This document shows positions 1-6,202 of a stretch of 6,583 nt of DNA, one piece after another. The DNA lies in assembly GCA_964528445.1 (NCBI GenBank), contig CAZGSL010000066.1:1-6583 (forward strand), written 5' to 3'. The translations under genes were made by a program, and so were the position numbers. Below the pieces are notes generated by a model that was not told where the DNA came from, searched no databases, and worked only from the letters and a program-made list of their open reading frames with translations. The DNA comes from JAXHMM01 sp964528445 (GTDB lineage Bacteria > Bacteroidota > Rhodothermia > Balneolales > Balneolaceae). How positions within the stretch are numbered: the stretch's first letter is position 1; each line of letters opens with the position of its first letter.

Positions 1-986
1 GAGGCCGTAACCTGGGTCGAGCTGTTGTCGGTGACCACGTTGCCGAATTCGTCCTCTATCTGAAGTGCCGGCTGCGTGCCAAACGCGCTGCCGGCCGTAG
101 CGGTGGGAGAAGGCTGGGTGGTAATCAGCATCTCATCGGCGATGCTGTGCACCACGGTAATGACTCCCGAGTGTCCCGCCGTAATACTGGGCAGGTTGGC
201 CTGGATTACAGCGCTGCCCACCAGCTCGCCGGTCATGGTGGCACTCAGGCCGTCCCCCGCCGCGACCAGGTCGCCGGAATCCACGCCGCCGGTCTGGTTG
301 ACGAGCGACCAGTTTACGGACTCGTTGCGTTTAAAATTGTCAAACTGATCTCGCACGATGGAAAAAACGGTAATGGAATTTCCCGCCTGCAGTTCCCTGG
401 CGTTGACAACGTTCCCGGAACCGTCCGCTGCCGTCTCCACAAAAATCTGGTCGTCCGATCCGGCGACGGTTGAGAGCGTGCCGTAGTTGGTGGTACCGCC
501 CGGCGCTGCGCTGCCGACGTTTCGTATCTCGCCGCTGGGAAGCGGGTTTCCCTGGGAGGGGCGTACCCGGATATCCCCGAATTCTATGCGGTGGGGATTG
601 TTGGGCGGGGGACCCTGGCTGTTGCCGTCAAGGGAGAATACGATTTCGGTGCTGGAGCGGCTCACTAGCGTAACCGTAATCTGTTGAGATTTGGTTTGCG
701 TAATCGTAATGGTGGGGTCTCCACCCCCTGTGTCGAAAACAAATCCTGAGGGAGTGCGAAGGCGGATGTTACCCGAGGAAAGCTGGCCGGGCGTGGTCTC
801 CTGTATGACGGGGCCCGTCAAGGTCACAAAAGTGCCGGTCGCGGCGTTGTCGGCCGAAAGATTCTCCCCGCCGGTGGCCGGGGTTACGTTTTGTCCGAAG
901 GCCGGAGTTGAACTCCCGAACACTCCCGCCAGTACCAGTATAAGCAGGGGGAAAACGAAAGACGGTATGTTTAAACGAACGGTCAA
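1..986 (-). CDS. Secreted modular Ig-like/adhesin-type surface protein, N-terminal part (3' end beyond window)
   Basis: The reading frame is open for 328 codons from 986 to the left edge. Residues 1-31 look like a signal peptide: an Arg at 4, a hydrophobic core at about 10-24 (FVFPLLILVLAGVFG), and a probable signal peptidase I site after A-F-G (29-31). Three beta-rich modules follow. Residues 32-160 contain GFVFDTGGG and IEFGDIRVRP (134-143). Residues 165-283 resemble a bacterial Ig/invasin fold (SITVFSIVRDQFDNF, 204-217). A third unit begins near 288 with TTQPSPTATAG and IEDEFGNVVT, a pattern that usually recurs many times in large surface proteins of Bacteroidota-like bacteria. The start is inferred: the frame is open upstream to a TAA near 1045, there is no in-frame ATG or GTG, and TTG at 984-986 places the signal peptide correctly. 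No Shine-Dalgarno is visible. The role is probably adhesion or cell-surface structure; no enzymatic motif is seen. The C-terminus, which would show the secretion or anchoring route, is missing. Confidence 0.8.
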   Translation of the reverse strand, partial: MTVRLNIPSFVFPLLILVLAGVFGSSTPAFGQNVTPATGGENLSADNAATGTFVTLTGPVIQETTPGQLSSGNIRLRTPSGFVFDTGGGDPTITITQTKSQQITVTLVSRSSTEIVFSLDGNSQGPPPNNPHRIEFGDIRVRPSQGNPLPSGEIRNVGSAAPGGTTNYGTLSTVAGSDDQIFVETAADGSGNVVNARELQAGNSITVFSIVRDQFDNFKRNESVNWSLVNQTGGVDSGDLVAAGDGLSATMTGELVGSAVIQANLPSITAGHSGVITVVHSIADEMLITTQPSPTATAGSAFGTQPALQIEDEFGNVVTDNSSTQVTA

Positions 987-1066
987 AGGAGTCGCAGGGA
1001 AACCTATATTAATAAAATAGGGAGACGTGGAAGAATGTGAGAATTAGAATGCTTTAAGGTAATCAA

Positions 1067-1098
1067 TTGTGAATATAATTCATTAGGCGATATATTTG
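1067..1098 (+). promoter_or_regulatory. Probable promoter of the rml operon
   Basis: TTGTGA at 1067-1072 and TATATT at 1091-1096 are separated by 18 bp, close to the general housekeeping -35/-10 pattern. The same bases also read as TATATTTG (1091-1098), matching the Bacteroidota -7 element TAnnTTTG, with a TTG 21 bp upstream serving as the -33 element. Transcription would start near 1103-1105, leaving an untranslated leader of roughly 95 nt before rmlD. The leader has only weak short pairings and no recognisable riboswitch. No convincing minus-strand promoter for the divergent surface-protein gene was found in the same region. Confidence 0.5.
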
Positions 1099-1197
1099 GT
1101 ACGCCTTGCAGGAGCCCGTGGTCAGGTCGATCGGAAGGATAGACAGGCCTACCGGAAAGATATTCGGCCGGCGGCGAATCATTAAACACATTCACTT

Positions 1198-2082
1198 ATG
1201 AAATTGCTGGTACTGGGCGGCAACGGACAACTGGGCAGGGAGTGGTCCCATATCCCGGAGGTGATCCTGTCCGGCGGTATCGATACCGCCAGGTACGGAT
1301 CGGGCGAGGCCGACATCACCGATCGCGCCCGGATGTGGGAGGTGATCGACCGGGAGGAGCCGGACGCGGTGATCAACTGCGCCGCCTACACCGAGGTGGA
1401 CCGCGCCGAGTCGGAGCGGGACCGGGCCATGAAGGTCAACGCTCTTGCGCCGGGATGGCTGGGGGAACTATGTGTCGAAAAGGACACCAAGCTGATCCAC
1501 TACTCCACGGACTACGTCTTTCCTGGCCGAAAAGAGGATATGGATCGCCGTCCGGAAGGGTACCTGGAGGAGGATGAGGCCGATCCGGTCAACTGGTACG
1601 GGGTGACCAAGTGGCGGGGAGAGGAGGCCGTCAGATCCTCGGGATGCCGTCATCTTATCCTGCGGCTATCCTGGCTCTGCGGACGGTACGGTGAGAATTT
1701 TGTAAAGACGATGCTGCGGCTGGGGCGCAGCCGCGATCGCCTGAAGGTGGTGGACGACCAGCGGGGGAGTCCCACCTACGCCTTCCACGTGGTAGCCAGC
1801 ACGCTGGCCCTGCTGAAAGAGGGGAGGGAGGGGACTTTCCATGTCACTTCGGAAGGGCTGTTGAGCTGGCATGAATTTGCCGGGGCCATTTTCGAGCTGG
1901 CCGGCATGGAGATAGATCTGGAGCCGGTTCCCACGGGAGAATTCCCAACGGAGGCGGAGCGTCCGGCGTTTTCCAAGCTCTCCACCGCCAGGCTGGGAGA
2001 GATGCCGGGCGCGGAATTGCTGAACTGGAAAGTTGGTTTGAAGAAACTTCTAACACAACTGGAGAACGATGGAGATCATTGA
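1198..2082 (+). CDS. rfbD: dTDP-4-dehydrorhamnose reductase (RmlD)
   Basis: This cytoplasmic short-chain dehydrogenase/reductase catalyses the last step of dTDP-L-rhamnose synthesis, the NAD(P)H-dependent reduction of dTDP-4-keto-L-rhamnose. The 294-residue length is typical of the family. Residues 1-16 form the Rossmann nucleotide-binding loop with GGNGQLG. Other conserved blocks are CAAYTEVDRAE (61-71), YSTDYVFPG (102-110) with the catalytic Ser/Thr region, the catalytic YxxxK pair Y134/K138 in NWYGVTK, DQRGSPTY (187-194) and the substrate-side RPAFSKLST (255-263). The ATG at 1198 is chosen because it places the Rossmann strand directly at the N-terminus; there is no Shine-Dalgarno. It is the first gene of the rml cluster and its last 14 bases overlap rmlC. 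The identification is firm. A homologous reductase acting on another dTDP-sugar is unlikely given the rmlC and rmlB neighbours. Confidence 0.95.
   Translation: MKLLVLGGNGQLGREWSHIPEVILSGGIDTARYGSGEADITDRARMWEVIDREEPDAVINCAAYTEVDRAESERDRAMKVNALAPGWLGELCVEKDTKLIHYSTDYVFPGRKEDMDRRPEGYLEEDEADPVNWYGVTKWRGEEAVRSSGCRHLILRLSWLCGRYGENFVKTMLRLGRSRDRLKVVDDQRGSPTYAFHVVASTLALLKEGREGTFHVTSEGLLSWHEFAGAIFELAGMEIDLEPVPTGEFPTEAERPAFSKLSTARLGEMPGAELLNWKVGLKKLLTQLENDGDH
2061..2064 (+). promoter_or_regulatory. Ribosome binding site of rmlC inside the end of rmlD
   Basis: GGAG lies 4 nt before the ATG at 2069, within the last codons of rmlD. It is the only clear Shine-Dalgarno-like sequence ahead of any gene in the window. 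It supports the rmlC start that overlaps rmlD by 14 nt, so the two genes are probably translated in a coupled way. Confidence 0.4.
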
Positions 2083-2461
2083 AACCAACCTGGACGGTGT
2101 GCTGCTGCTGAAGCCGGTCGTCCACGGCGACGAGCGGGGCTTTTTCATGGAGACCTACCGACGGGAAAACCTGGAGGGGGATCCNNNNNNNNNNNNNNNN
2201 NNNNNNNNNNNNNNNNNNNNNNNNNNNNNNNNNNNNNNNNNNNNNNNNNNNNNNNNNNNNNNNNNNNNNNNNNNNNNNNNNNNNGAGGAGGCGCTGGTGT
2301 TCTACAAGTGCAGCGACTATTACGATCCCGAGGGGGAGCGGGGCCTGCGCTGGAACGATCCCGACCTGGGAATCGACTGGCGGGTGGACGATCCCATCGT
2401 CTCCGAGAAGGACCGCAACCAGCCGCTGTTAAACGAAATCACATCCAAAGACCTGTTCTGA
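2069..2461 (+). CDS. rfbC: dTDP-4-dehydrorhamnose 3,5-epimerase (RmlC), middle lost in assembly gap
   Basis: RmlC converts dTDP-4-dehydro-6-deoxy-D-glucose to dTDP-4-dehydro-L-rhamnose, the step between RmlB and RmlD, using a cupin barrel that forms a dimer. The visible N-terminal 39 residues include the family hallmark GDERGFFMETY (20-30). After the gap, 58 residues carry YKCSDYYDPEGERGLRWND and DLGIDW, the usual RmlC C-terminal half. The central cupin region, which holds the RGLHFQ-type motif with the catalytic His, falls in the run of Ns. With the 100-base placeholder the frame gives only 130 residues against a usual length near 185, so the real gap should be about 250-270 nt. The reading frame on both sides is intact, so the gene is probably whole in the organism. 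It overlaps rmlD by 14 nt and ends 1 nt before rmlB. Confidence 0.92.
   Translation: MEIIETNLDGVLLLKPVVHGDERGFFMETYRRENLEGDXXXXXXXXXXXXXXXXXXXXXXXXXXXXXXXXXXEEALVFYKCSDYYDPEGERGLRWNDPDLGIDWRVDDPIVSEKDRNQPLLNEITSKDLF
2185..2284. other. Assembly gap (100 Ns)
   Basis: There are exactly 100 consecutive Ns inside rmlC. The round number suggests a scaffolding placeholder rather than a measured distance. Comparison with usual RmlC length implies about 85-90 missing residues instead of the 33 that 100 bases would encode. The codon phase before and after the gap requires a true length of the form 3n+1, which 100 happens to satisfy. Confidence 0.97.
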
Positions 2462-2462
2462 T

Positions 2463-3461
2463 ATGAGAATCGTCGTAACCGGAGGCGCCGGCTTTATCGG
2501 CTCAAACCTGGTGCTCCATCTGCTGGACAATCACCCCGACTGGGAGATCTTGAACTTGGACAAACTGACTTATGCCTCGGACCTCGCCTACCTGGAGGAG
2601 GTGGAGGACTCCCCCCGATACCGGTTCGAGAAAGTGGACCTGGTGGATCGAGAAGCGCTGCGGGAGGTGCTGCGTGACTTCCGCCCGGAGGGTGTGTTTC
2701 ACCTGGCGGCCGAGTCGCACGTGGACAAATCGATCGGGGGACCGGAGCCCTTTGTCTATTCGAACGTCGTGGGCACGTTCAACCTGCTGGACGAATGCCG
2801 GCAGCTCTGGGAAGGGGACGAAGAGGCGTGGGAGCAGAACCGGTTCCTGCACGTCTCCACCGACGAGGTCTATGGCACGTTGGGAGAGGAGGGTGCTTTT
2901 ACCGAGGAGACCCCCTACGCCCCCAACTCTCCCTACTCGGCGACCAAGGCGGGCAGCGATTTCCTTGTTCGCGCCTACCACCACACCTACGGGATGAATG
3001 TGGTTACCACCAACTGCTCCAACAATTTCGGTCCGCACCAGCACGACGAGAAGCTGATCCCGACGGTGATCCGCACCGCGCTGGACCACGACCATATTCC
3101 CGTCTACGGGAAGGGAGAGAACGTACGGGACTGGCTCTACGTGGGGGATCACTGCGGGGCGCTGGACCGCGTCTACCGCCAGGGAGATGCCGGGGAGACC
3201 TACAACATCGGGGGTGACAACGAGTGGAAGAACATCGACCTGGTGAAAAAGATCTGCCGTCAGCTGGACGAGCTGGCGGAGAATCCGCCGAGCGGGGGAC
3301 ACGAGTCGCTTATCTCCTTTGTGGAAGACCGTCCCGGGCACGATTACCGCTACGCCATCGACGCCTCCAAGATCAAGGCCGAGCTGGGATGGAATCCCTC
3401 CGGCGATTTCGACTCCAAACTGTGGGAGACGCTGCGGTGGTACCTGGCGAGGTACGGTTAG
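2463..3461 (+). CDS. rfbB: dTDP-glucose 4,6-dehydratase (RmlB)
   Basis: RmlB is an NAD+-dependent extended short-chain dehydrogenase that converts dTDP-D-glucose to dTDP-4-dehydro-6-deoxy-D-glucose, the second step of the rhamnose pathway. The 332 residues fit the family. The Rossmann motif TGGAGFIGSN is at 6-15, AAESHVDKS at 82-90, the catalytic STDEVYG with T133, D134 and E135 at 132-138, and the YxxxK pair Y158/K162 in YSATK. Then come NCSNNFGPHQ (184-193), RDWLYV (222-227) and the C-terminal substrate-binding VEDRPGHDYRYAID (287-300). All key residues are present. The TDE triad separates it from simple epimerases such as GalE. It starts 1 nt after the rmlC stop without a Shine-Dalgarno and is the last gene of the operon; the next gene is convergent. 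Confidence 0.96.
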   Translation: MRIVVTGGAGFIGSNLVLHLLDNHPDWEILNLDKLTYASDLAYLEEVEDSPRYRFEKVDLVDREALREVLRDFRPEGVFHLAAESHVDKSIGGPEPFVYSNVVGTFNLLDECRQLWEGDEEAWEQNRFLHVSTDEVYGTLGEEGAFTEETPYAPNSPYSATKAGSDFLVRAYHHTYGMNVVTTNCSNNFGPHQHDEKLIPTVIRTALDHDHIPVYGKGENVRDWLYVGDHCGALDRVYRQGDAGETYNIGGDNEWKNIDLVKKICRQLDELAENPPSGGHESLISFVEDRPGHDYRYAIDASKIKAELGWNPSGDFDSKLWETLRWYLARYG

Positions 3462-3545
3462 CGGGATATTACATCTGCCGGAACTGTCTAGAACTGGCTA
3501 AAGGTACACGTCTTCTCCCCGAAGATAACTGCGAGAACAGTCTGA

Positions 3546-4718
3546 CTATCCATTGTACTGAAGCGCCAGCAATGTGATATCATCGCTCTGATCAGCTTTC
3601 CCGATGAATTTTAGAACGTCCACCATGCTGGACCGGATAATTTTATCGGGAGATTGATCCTGTTTTCCTGCCAGTAATTGCCGGTACCGATCGGTTTCGT
3701 ACATTTCCCCCGATTCGCTTACCGCTTCGGTTACCCCGTCCGTATACAGGATGACCTTCTCACCCTTCTGCAGGGCCAATTCTTTGGTCTCAAAATCCAC
3801 ATCCTCTATTTTCCCGATTAAAAGTCCATCCGTGGTATCCAATTCAGATACACTCCCGTCTCCTTTTAGCAAAAAGGGGAGATTGTGTCCCCCATTACAA
3901 TAGCGAATTTCCCCTGACCGGGTATCTAGTACGCCGTAGAAAACCGTTGCAAAGGTGGTCAGATCGCTCTCGGGAATAAGCATTTCGTTGACTTGTTGCA
4001 GGCATTGCGCCGGATCATGAACCTGGGATGAAATAGCCTTGATCATGGTACGGCAGACTGCCATATAAATGGCTGCGGGAACGCCTTTCCCCGAGACGTC
4101 TCCGATCAGGAAACCAAGCAGTTCCTCCTCCGGGTCGATAAAAAAGAAGTCGTAGAAATCACCCCCCACTTCCTTCGCGGTCATCATTTCGGCGTAGATC
4201 TCGAACTCCTCCCTCTCGGGGAATGGCGGGAATTCCTCAGGCAGAATTTTTCGTTGAATACGGGTTGCGGTCTCCAGGTCCCTCTGGACAGCCTGCAATT
4301 GTTTTTTTTCTTCAAGCGCCTCCCTTATGGTTGCGATCTCTTTCAAGCTCTTGTCTATGGTGATCTCCAGGTCATTGAAATCTATGGGCTTGGTGATGAA
4401 ATCAAAGGCACCAAGATTCATGGCCGTGCGTATGTTATCCATATCACCATAAGCCGATACGATCACCGTTTTCAGAGCCGGTTTGTCCATATCCTGCAGT
4501 TCCGACAGGAATGTGAGCCCGTCCATCTTGGGCATGTTGATATCAGAGAGTATCAGGGAGATCTGATCCAACTCATCCAGTTTGTTCAGGGCCTCCTCTC
4601 CGTTTTCGGCGAACTCAAATTCATAGACATCTTTCTGAATCTGTTTGCGGAATTTTTGCAGAATCAGCATTTGAAGATCCGGCTCATCGTCCACTACCAT
4701 GATTTTTTGCTGTGCCAT
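3546..4718 (-). CDS. Response regulator with SpoIIE/RsbU-type PP2C serine phosphatase output
   Basis: This cytoplasmic regulator has 390 residues. The receiver domain (about 4-122) shows the acidic pair D10/D11, phospho-acceptor D59 in SDINMP, switch residue S88 in VSAYGD and K110 in TKPIDF. A helical, probably coiled-coil linker (about 123-160) contains the TRIQRKILP segment typical of RsbU-like proteins. The phosphatase domain (about 170-388) has EVGGDFYD (183-190), GDVSGKGVPAA (206-216), NGGHNLP (275-281), YTDGVTEA (325-332) and DQSDDITLL (376-384). The metal-binding Asp residues D187, D207, D327 and D379/D380 are all present, so it should be active. Known relatives dephosphorylate a STAS-domain anti-anti-sigma factor on receiver phosphorylation; the target here is unknown. 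It lies 29 nt downstream of the histidine kinase, which is its likely phosphodonor. No Shine-Dalgarno is visible, and no other gene fits this pattern. Confidence 0.93.
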   Translation of the reverse strand: MAQQKIMVVDDEPDLQMLILQKFRKQIQKDVYEFEFAENGEEALNKLDELDQISLILSDINMPKMDGLTFLSELQDMDKPALKTVIVSAYGDMDNIRTAMNLGAFDFITKPIDFNDLEITIDKSLKEIATIREALEEKKQLQAVQRDLETATRIQRKILPEEFPPFPEREEFEIYAEMMTAKEVGGDFYDFFFIDPEEELLGFLIGDVSGKGVPAAIYMAVCRTMIKAISSQVHDPAQCLQQVNEMLIPESDLTTFATVFYGVLDTRSGEIRYCNGGHNLPFLLKGDGSVSELDTTDGLLIGKIEDVDFETKELALQKGEKVILYTDGVTEAVSESGEMYETDRYRQLLAGKQDQSPDKIIRSSMVDVLKFIGKADQSDDITLLALQYNG

Positions 4719-4747
4719 AAGTCGGTATGATTTAGCGCTTGGAATGG

Positions 4748-6097
4748 TTACTGGGTGTTCAGCGAAATTCTAAAGATTGTATATTGACCTGGGACCGTTT
4801 CAATTTCCATCGTTCCACCATGTGCTTCCACGATATCGTTGGTGATCGACAAACCCAACCCCGTGCCCTCGGTTCCCTTTTTGGTGGTAAAAAAGGGTTG
4901 TAAAATTTTTTCTTTGACATCTCCAGGTATGCCTGGTCCGTTGTCTTTGATTTCGAGCGTGGTTCCATCGTGATCGTTTCTGGTTCGAACCGAAAGTTTT
5001 GGCGTGTAGGGTTCACCCGCCTCCGCCCGCTTCTCGGCCAGTGATCGCATGGCATCAAAAGCATTGTTGCAGAGATTTACTATCACCCGGGAGAAGTCTT
5101 CGGAAACCAGGGGAATGCTATCGATCGAATCATCCAGATCGAGCTCGATATCCACGTTGATGGGGTTTTTCCCGGCACGCATGCCGTGGAAGGAGAGGTT
5201 TACGTACTCCCGGACCAATTCGTTCAAATTCGCAGGTTCCATCTCACCCGATCCCTCACGGGAGTGCTGCAGCATTGACTTGACGATTCCATCGGCTCTG
5301 GTTCCGTGGTCGTGGATTTTTTCGATGTTGCTTTCGATGTTGTCCAGCAGTTCTAACACTTGCTTGGAGGGTGATAACTCTCGTATCTCCTCGACCAGCT
5401 CTCGGCTCAATTCTGAAAAATTGTTTACGAAGTTCAGGGGATTTTTTATTTCATGGGCAATACCGGCGGTGAGCTGCCCGAGAGAGGCGAGTTTTTCCTG
5501 CTGGACGAGCTGCCGCTGCGCTGCCTTCAGATCTTCCAGGGATTTTCGCAAATCTACTTTTCTGCGTTCCAATTCTTCTTCAAGCAACTGGTTTTGTTTT
5601 TTTAAAGCCTCTTCATTGTAGGTTTCGCTCCCCTCTGTCCCTTTTTCACCTATGGACGCATGGGAATGCCACAGGTGCCAGCGACTGCCTGTAACAGGAT
5701 TTGGTATCTCCAAATACTTCAACAGGAGAGTCATTCGAACCACGGGTCCCGTCAACCAGTCGCTGTTCGCCTGTTTAATACGAGTGGTCATTCTGGTGAC
5801 ATTCAGACATGTGTTTTCAAAAAAAGAATTGTCAGAATCCGAGATATCCGTTTCCATCTGCAGTTCGCTGGCAGCATTCCCGTCCAGTACCTTGCCCAGC
5901 ATGGTGATCACCTCATCGTGCGATTGCGCATATTCATCAATGGCTGTGCCTATTAAATAGTCCACTTCCTTCATGATTTTAACAGCGCTGGCATGATCAA
6001 ACTCGCCAAAACCGGTAAAGAAGTCGAACACGACATCGAGCAGTTCATTTACCTCCTTTTCTGCTTTCGCCCGGTCATAATTAAGTTTCTGTCCCAT
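4748..6097 (-). CDS. Soluble histidine kinase with unrecognised N-terminal sensory domain
   Basis: The 449-residue sensor kinase has no transmembrane segment or signal peptide, so it should be cytoplasmic. Residues 1-155 form a mostly helical region that I do not recognise as PAS, GAF or another standard sensor; it includes a WHLWHSHA cluster (140-147). A charged coiled coil (about 160-205) leads to the dimerisation/phosphoacceptor domain with H215 in AGIAHEIKNPLNFV. The ATPase domain has the N box NLCNNAFDA (341-349), G1 box DNGPGI (385-390), F box PFFTTK (401-406) and G2 box GTEGTGLGLS (408-417). All catalytic boxes are intact. The HEIKNPLNFVNNFSE and HDHGTRADGIVKSMLQHSR segments place it in a kinase family common in Bacteroidota and cyanobacteria. 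It ends 29 nt before the receiver-phosphatase gene and follows a receiver gene by 105 nt, so all three probably act in one relay. The start ATG at 6097 has no Shine-Dalgarno. Confidence 0.93.
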   Translation of the reverse strand: MGQKLNYDRAKAEKEVNELLDVVFDFFTGFGEFDHASAVKIMKEVDYLIGTAIDEYAQSHDEVITMLGKVLDGNAASELQMETDISDSDNSFFENTCLNVTRMTTRIKQANSDWLTGPVVRMTLLLKYLEIPNPVTGSRWHLWHSHASIGEKGTEGSETYNEEALKKQNQLLEEELERRKVDLRKSLEDLKAAQRQLVQQEKLASLGQLTAGIAHEIKNPLNFVNNFSELSRELVEEIRELSPSKQVLELLDNIESNIEKIHDHGTRADGIVKSMLQHSREGSGEMEPANLNELVREYVNLSFHGMRAGKNPINVDIELDLDDSIDSIPLVSEDFSRVIVNLCNNAFDAMRSLAEKRAEAGEPYTPKLSVRTRNDHDGTTLEIKDNGPGIPGDVKEKILQPFFTTKKGTEGTGLGLSITNDIVEAHGGTMEIETVPGQYTIFRISLNTQ

Positions 6098-6202
6098 GGC
6101 TATAATGGATCGGTTTTTAATGGATACCGAGAAGTTCGTTCTGGTAGGGTAACTTAAACAACGGCATACAATTGCTACTTTCGCAGGTGGAACGTCCCTA
6201 CT

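Noticed and set aside
76..1020. Several short plus-strand open frames at the left end
   Set aside because: They overlap each other and lie opposite the continuous minus-strand frame encoding a signal peptide and Ig-like modules, which explains this region better.
2179..2184. GGATCC directly at the edge of the N run, as a possible cloning or vector junction
   Set aside because: The preceding bases continue the rmlC reading frame normally and no vector-like sequence is visible. A single 6-bp site is likely coincidence.
2502..3341. Long minus-strand open frame of 279 codons opposite rmlB
   Set aside because: It is an antisense shadow of a GC-rich gene. The plus strand encodes RmlB with every catalytic motif, while the minus-strand product has no recognisable domain.
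3511..3525. Short hairpin TCTTC-TCCCC-GAAGA in the convergent gap as a shared terminator
   Set aside because: The stem is only 5 bp (6 with a G-U pair) and AT-containing, and no T-tract follows on either strand. It is too weak to call.
4254..4730. Plus-strand open frame of 158 codons opposite the receiver domain
   Set aside because: It is the antisense of a well-conserved receiver and linker, with no recognisable features of its own.
5049..5621. Plus-strand open frame of 190 codons opposite the histidine kinase
   Set aside because: The product is Ser/Arg-rich low-complexity sequence with no domain, and it lies opposite the kinase's intact phosphoacceptor and ATPase regions.
6144..6201. Inverted repeat GTAGGG ... 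CCCTAC between the receiver and kinase genes
   Set aside because: The arms are 6 bp with a loop of about 46 nt, which is expected by chance, and the arms do not extend.
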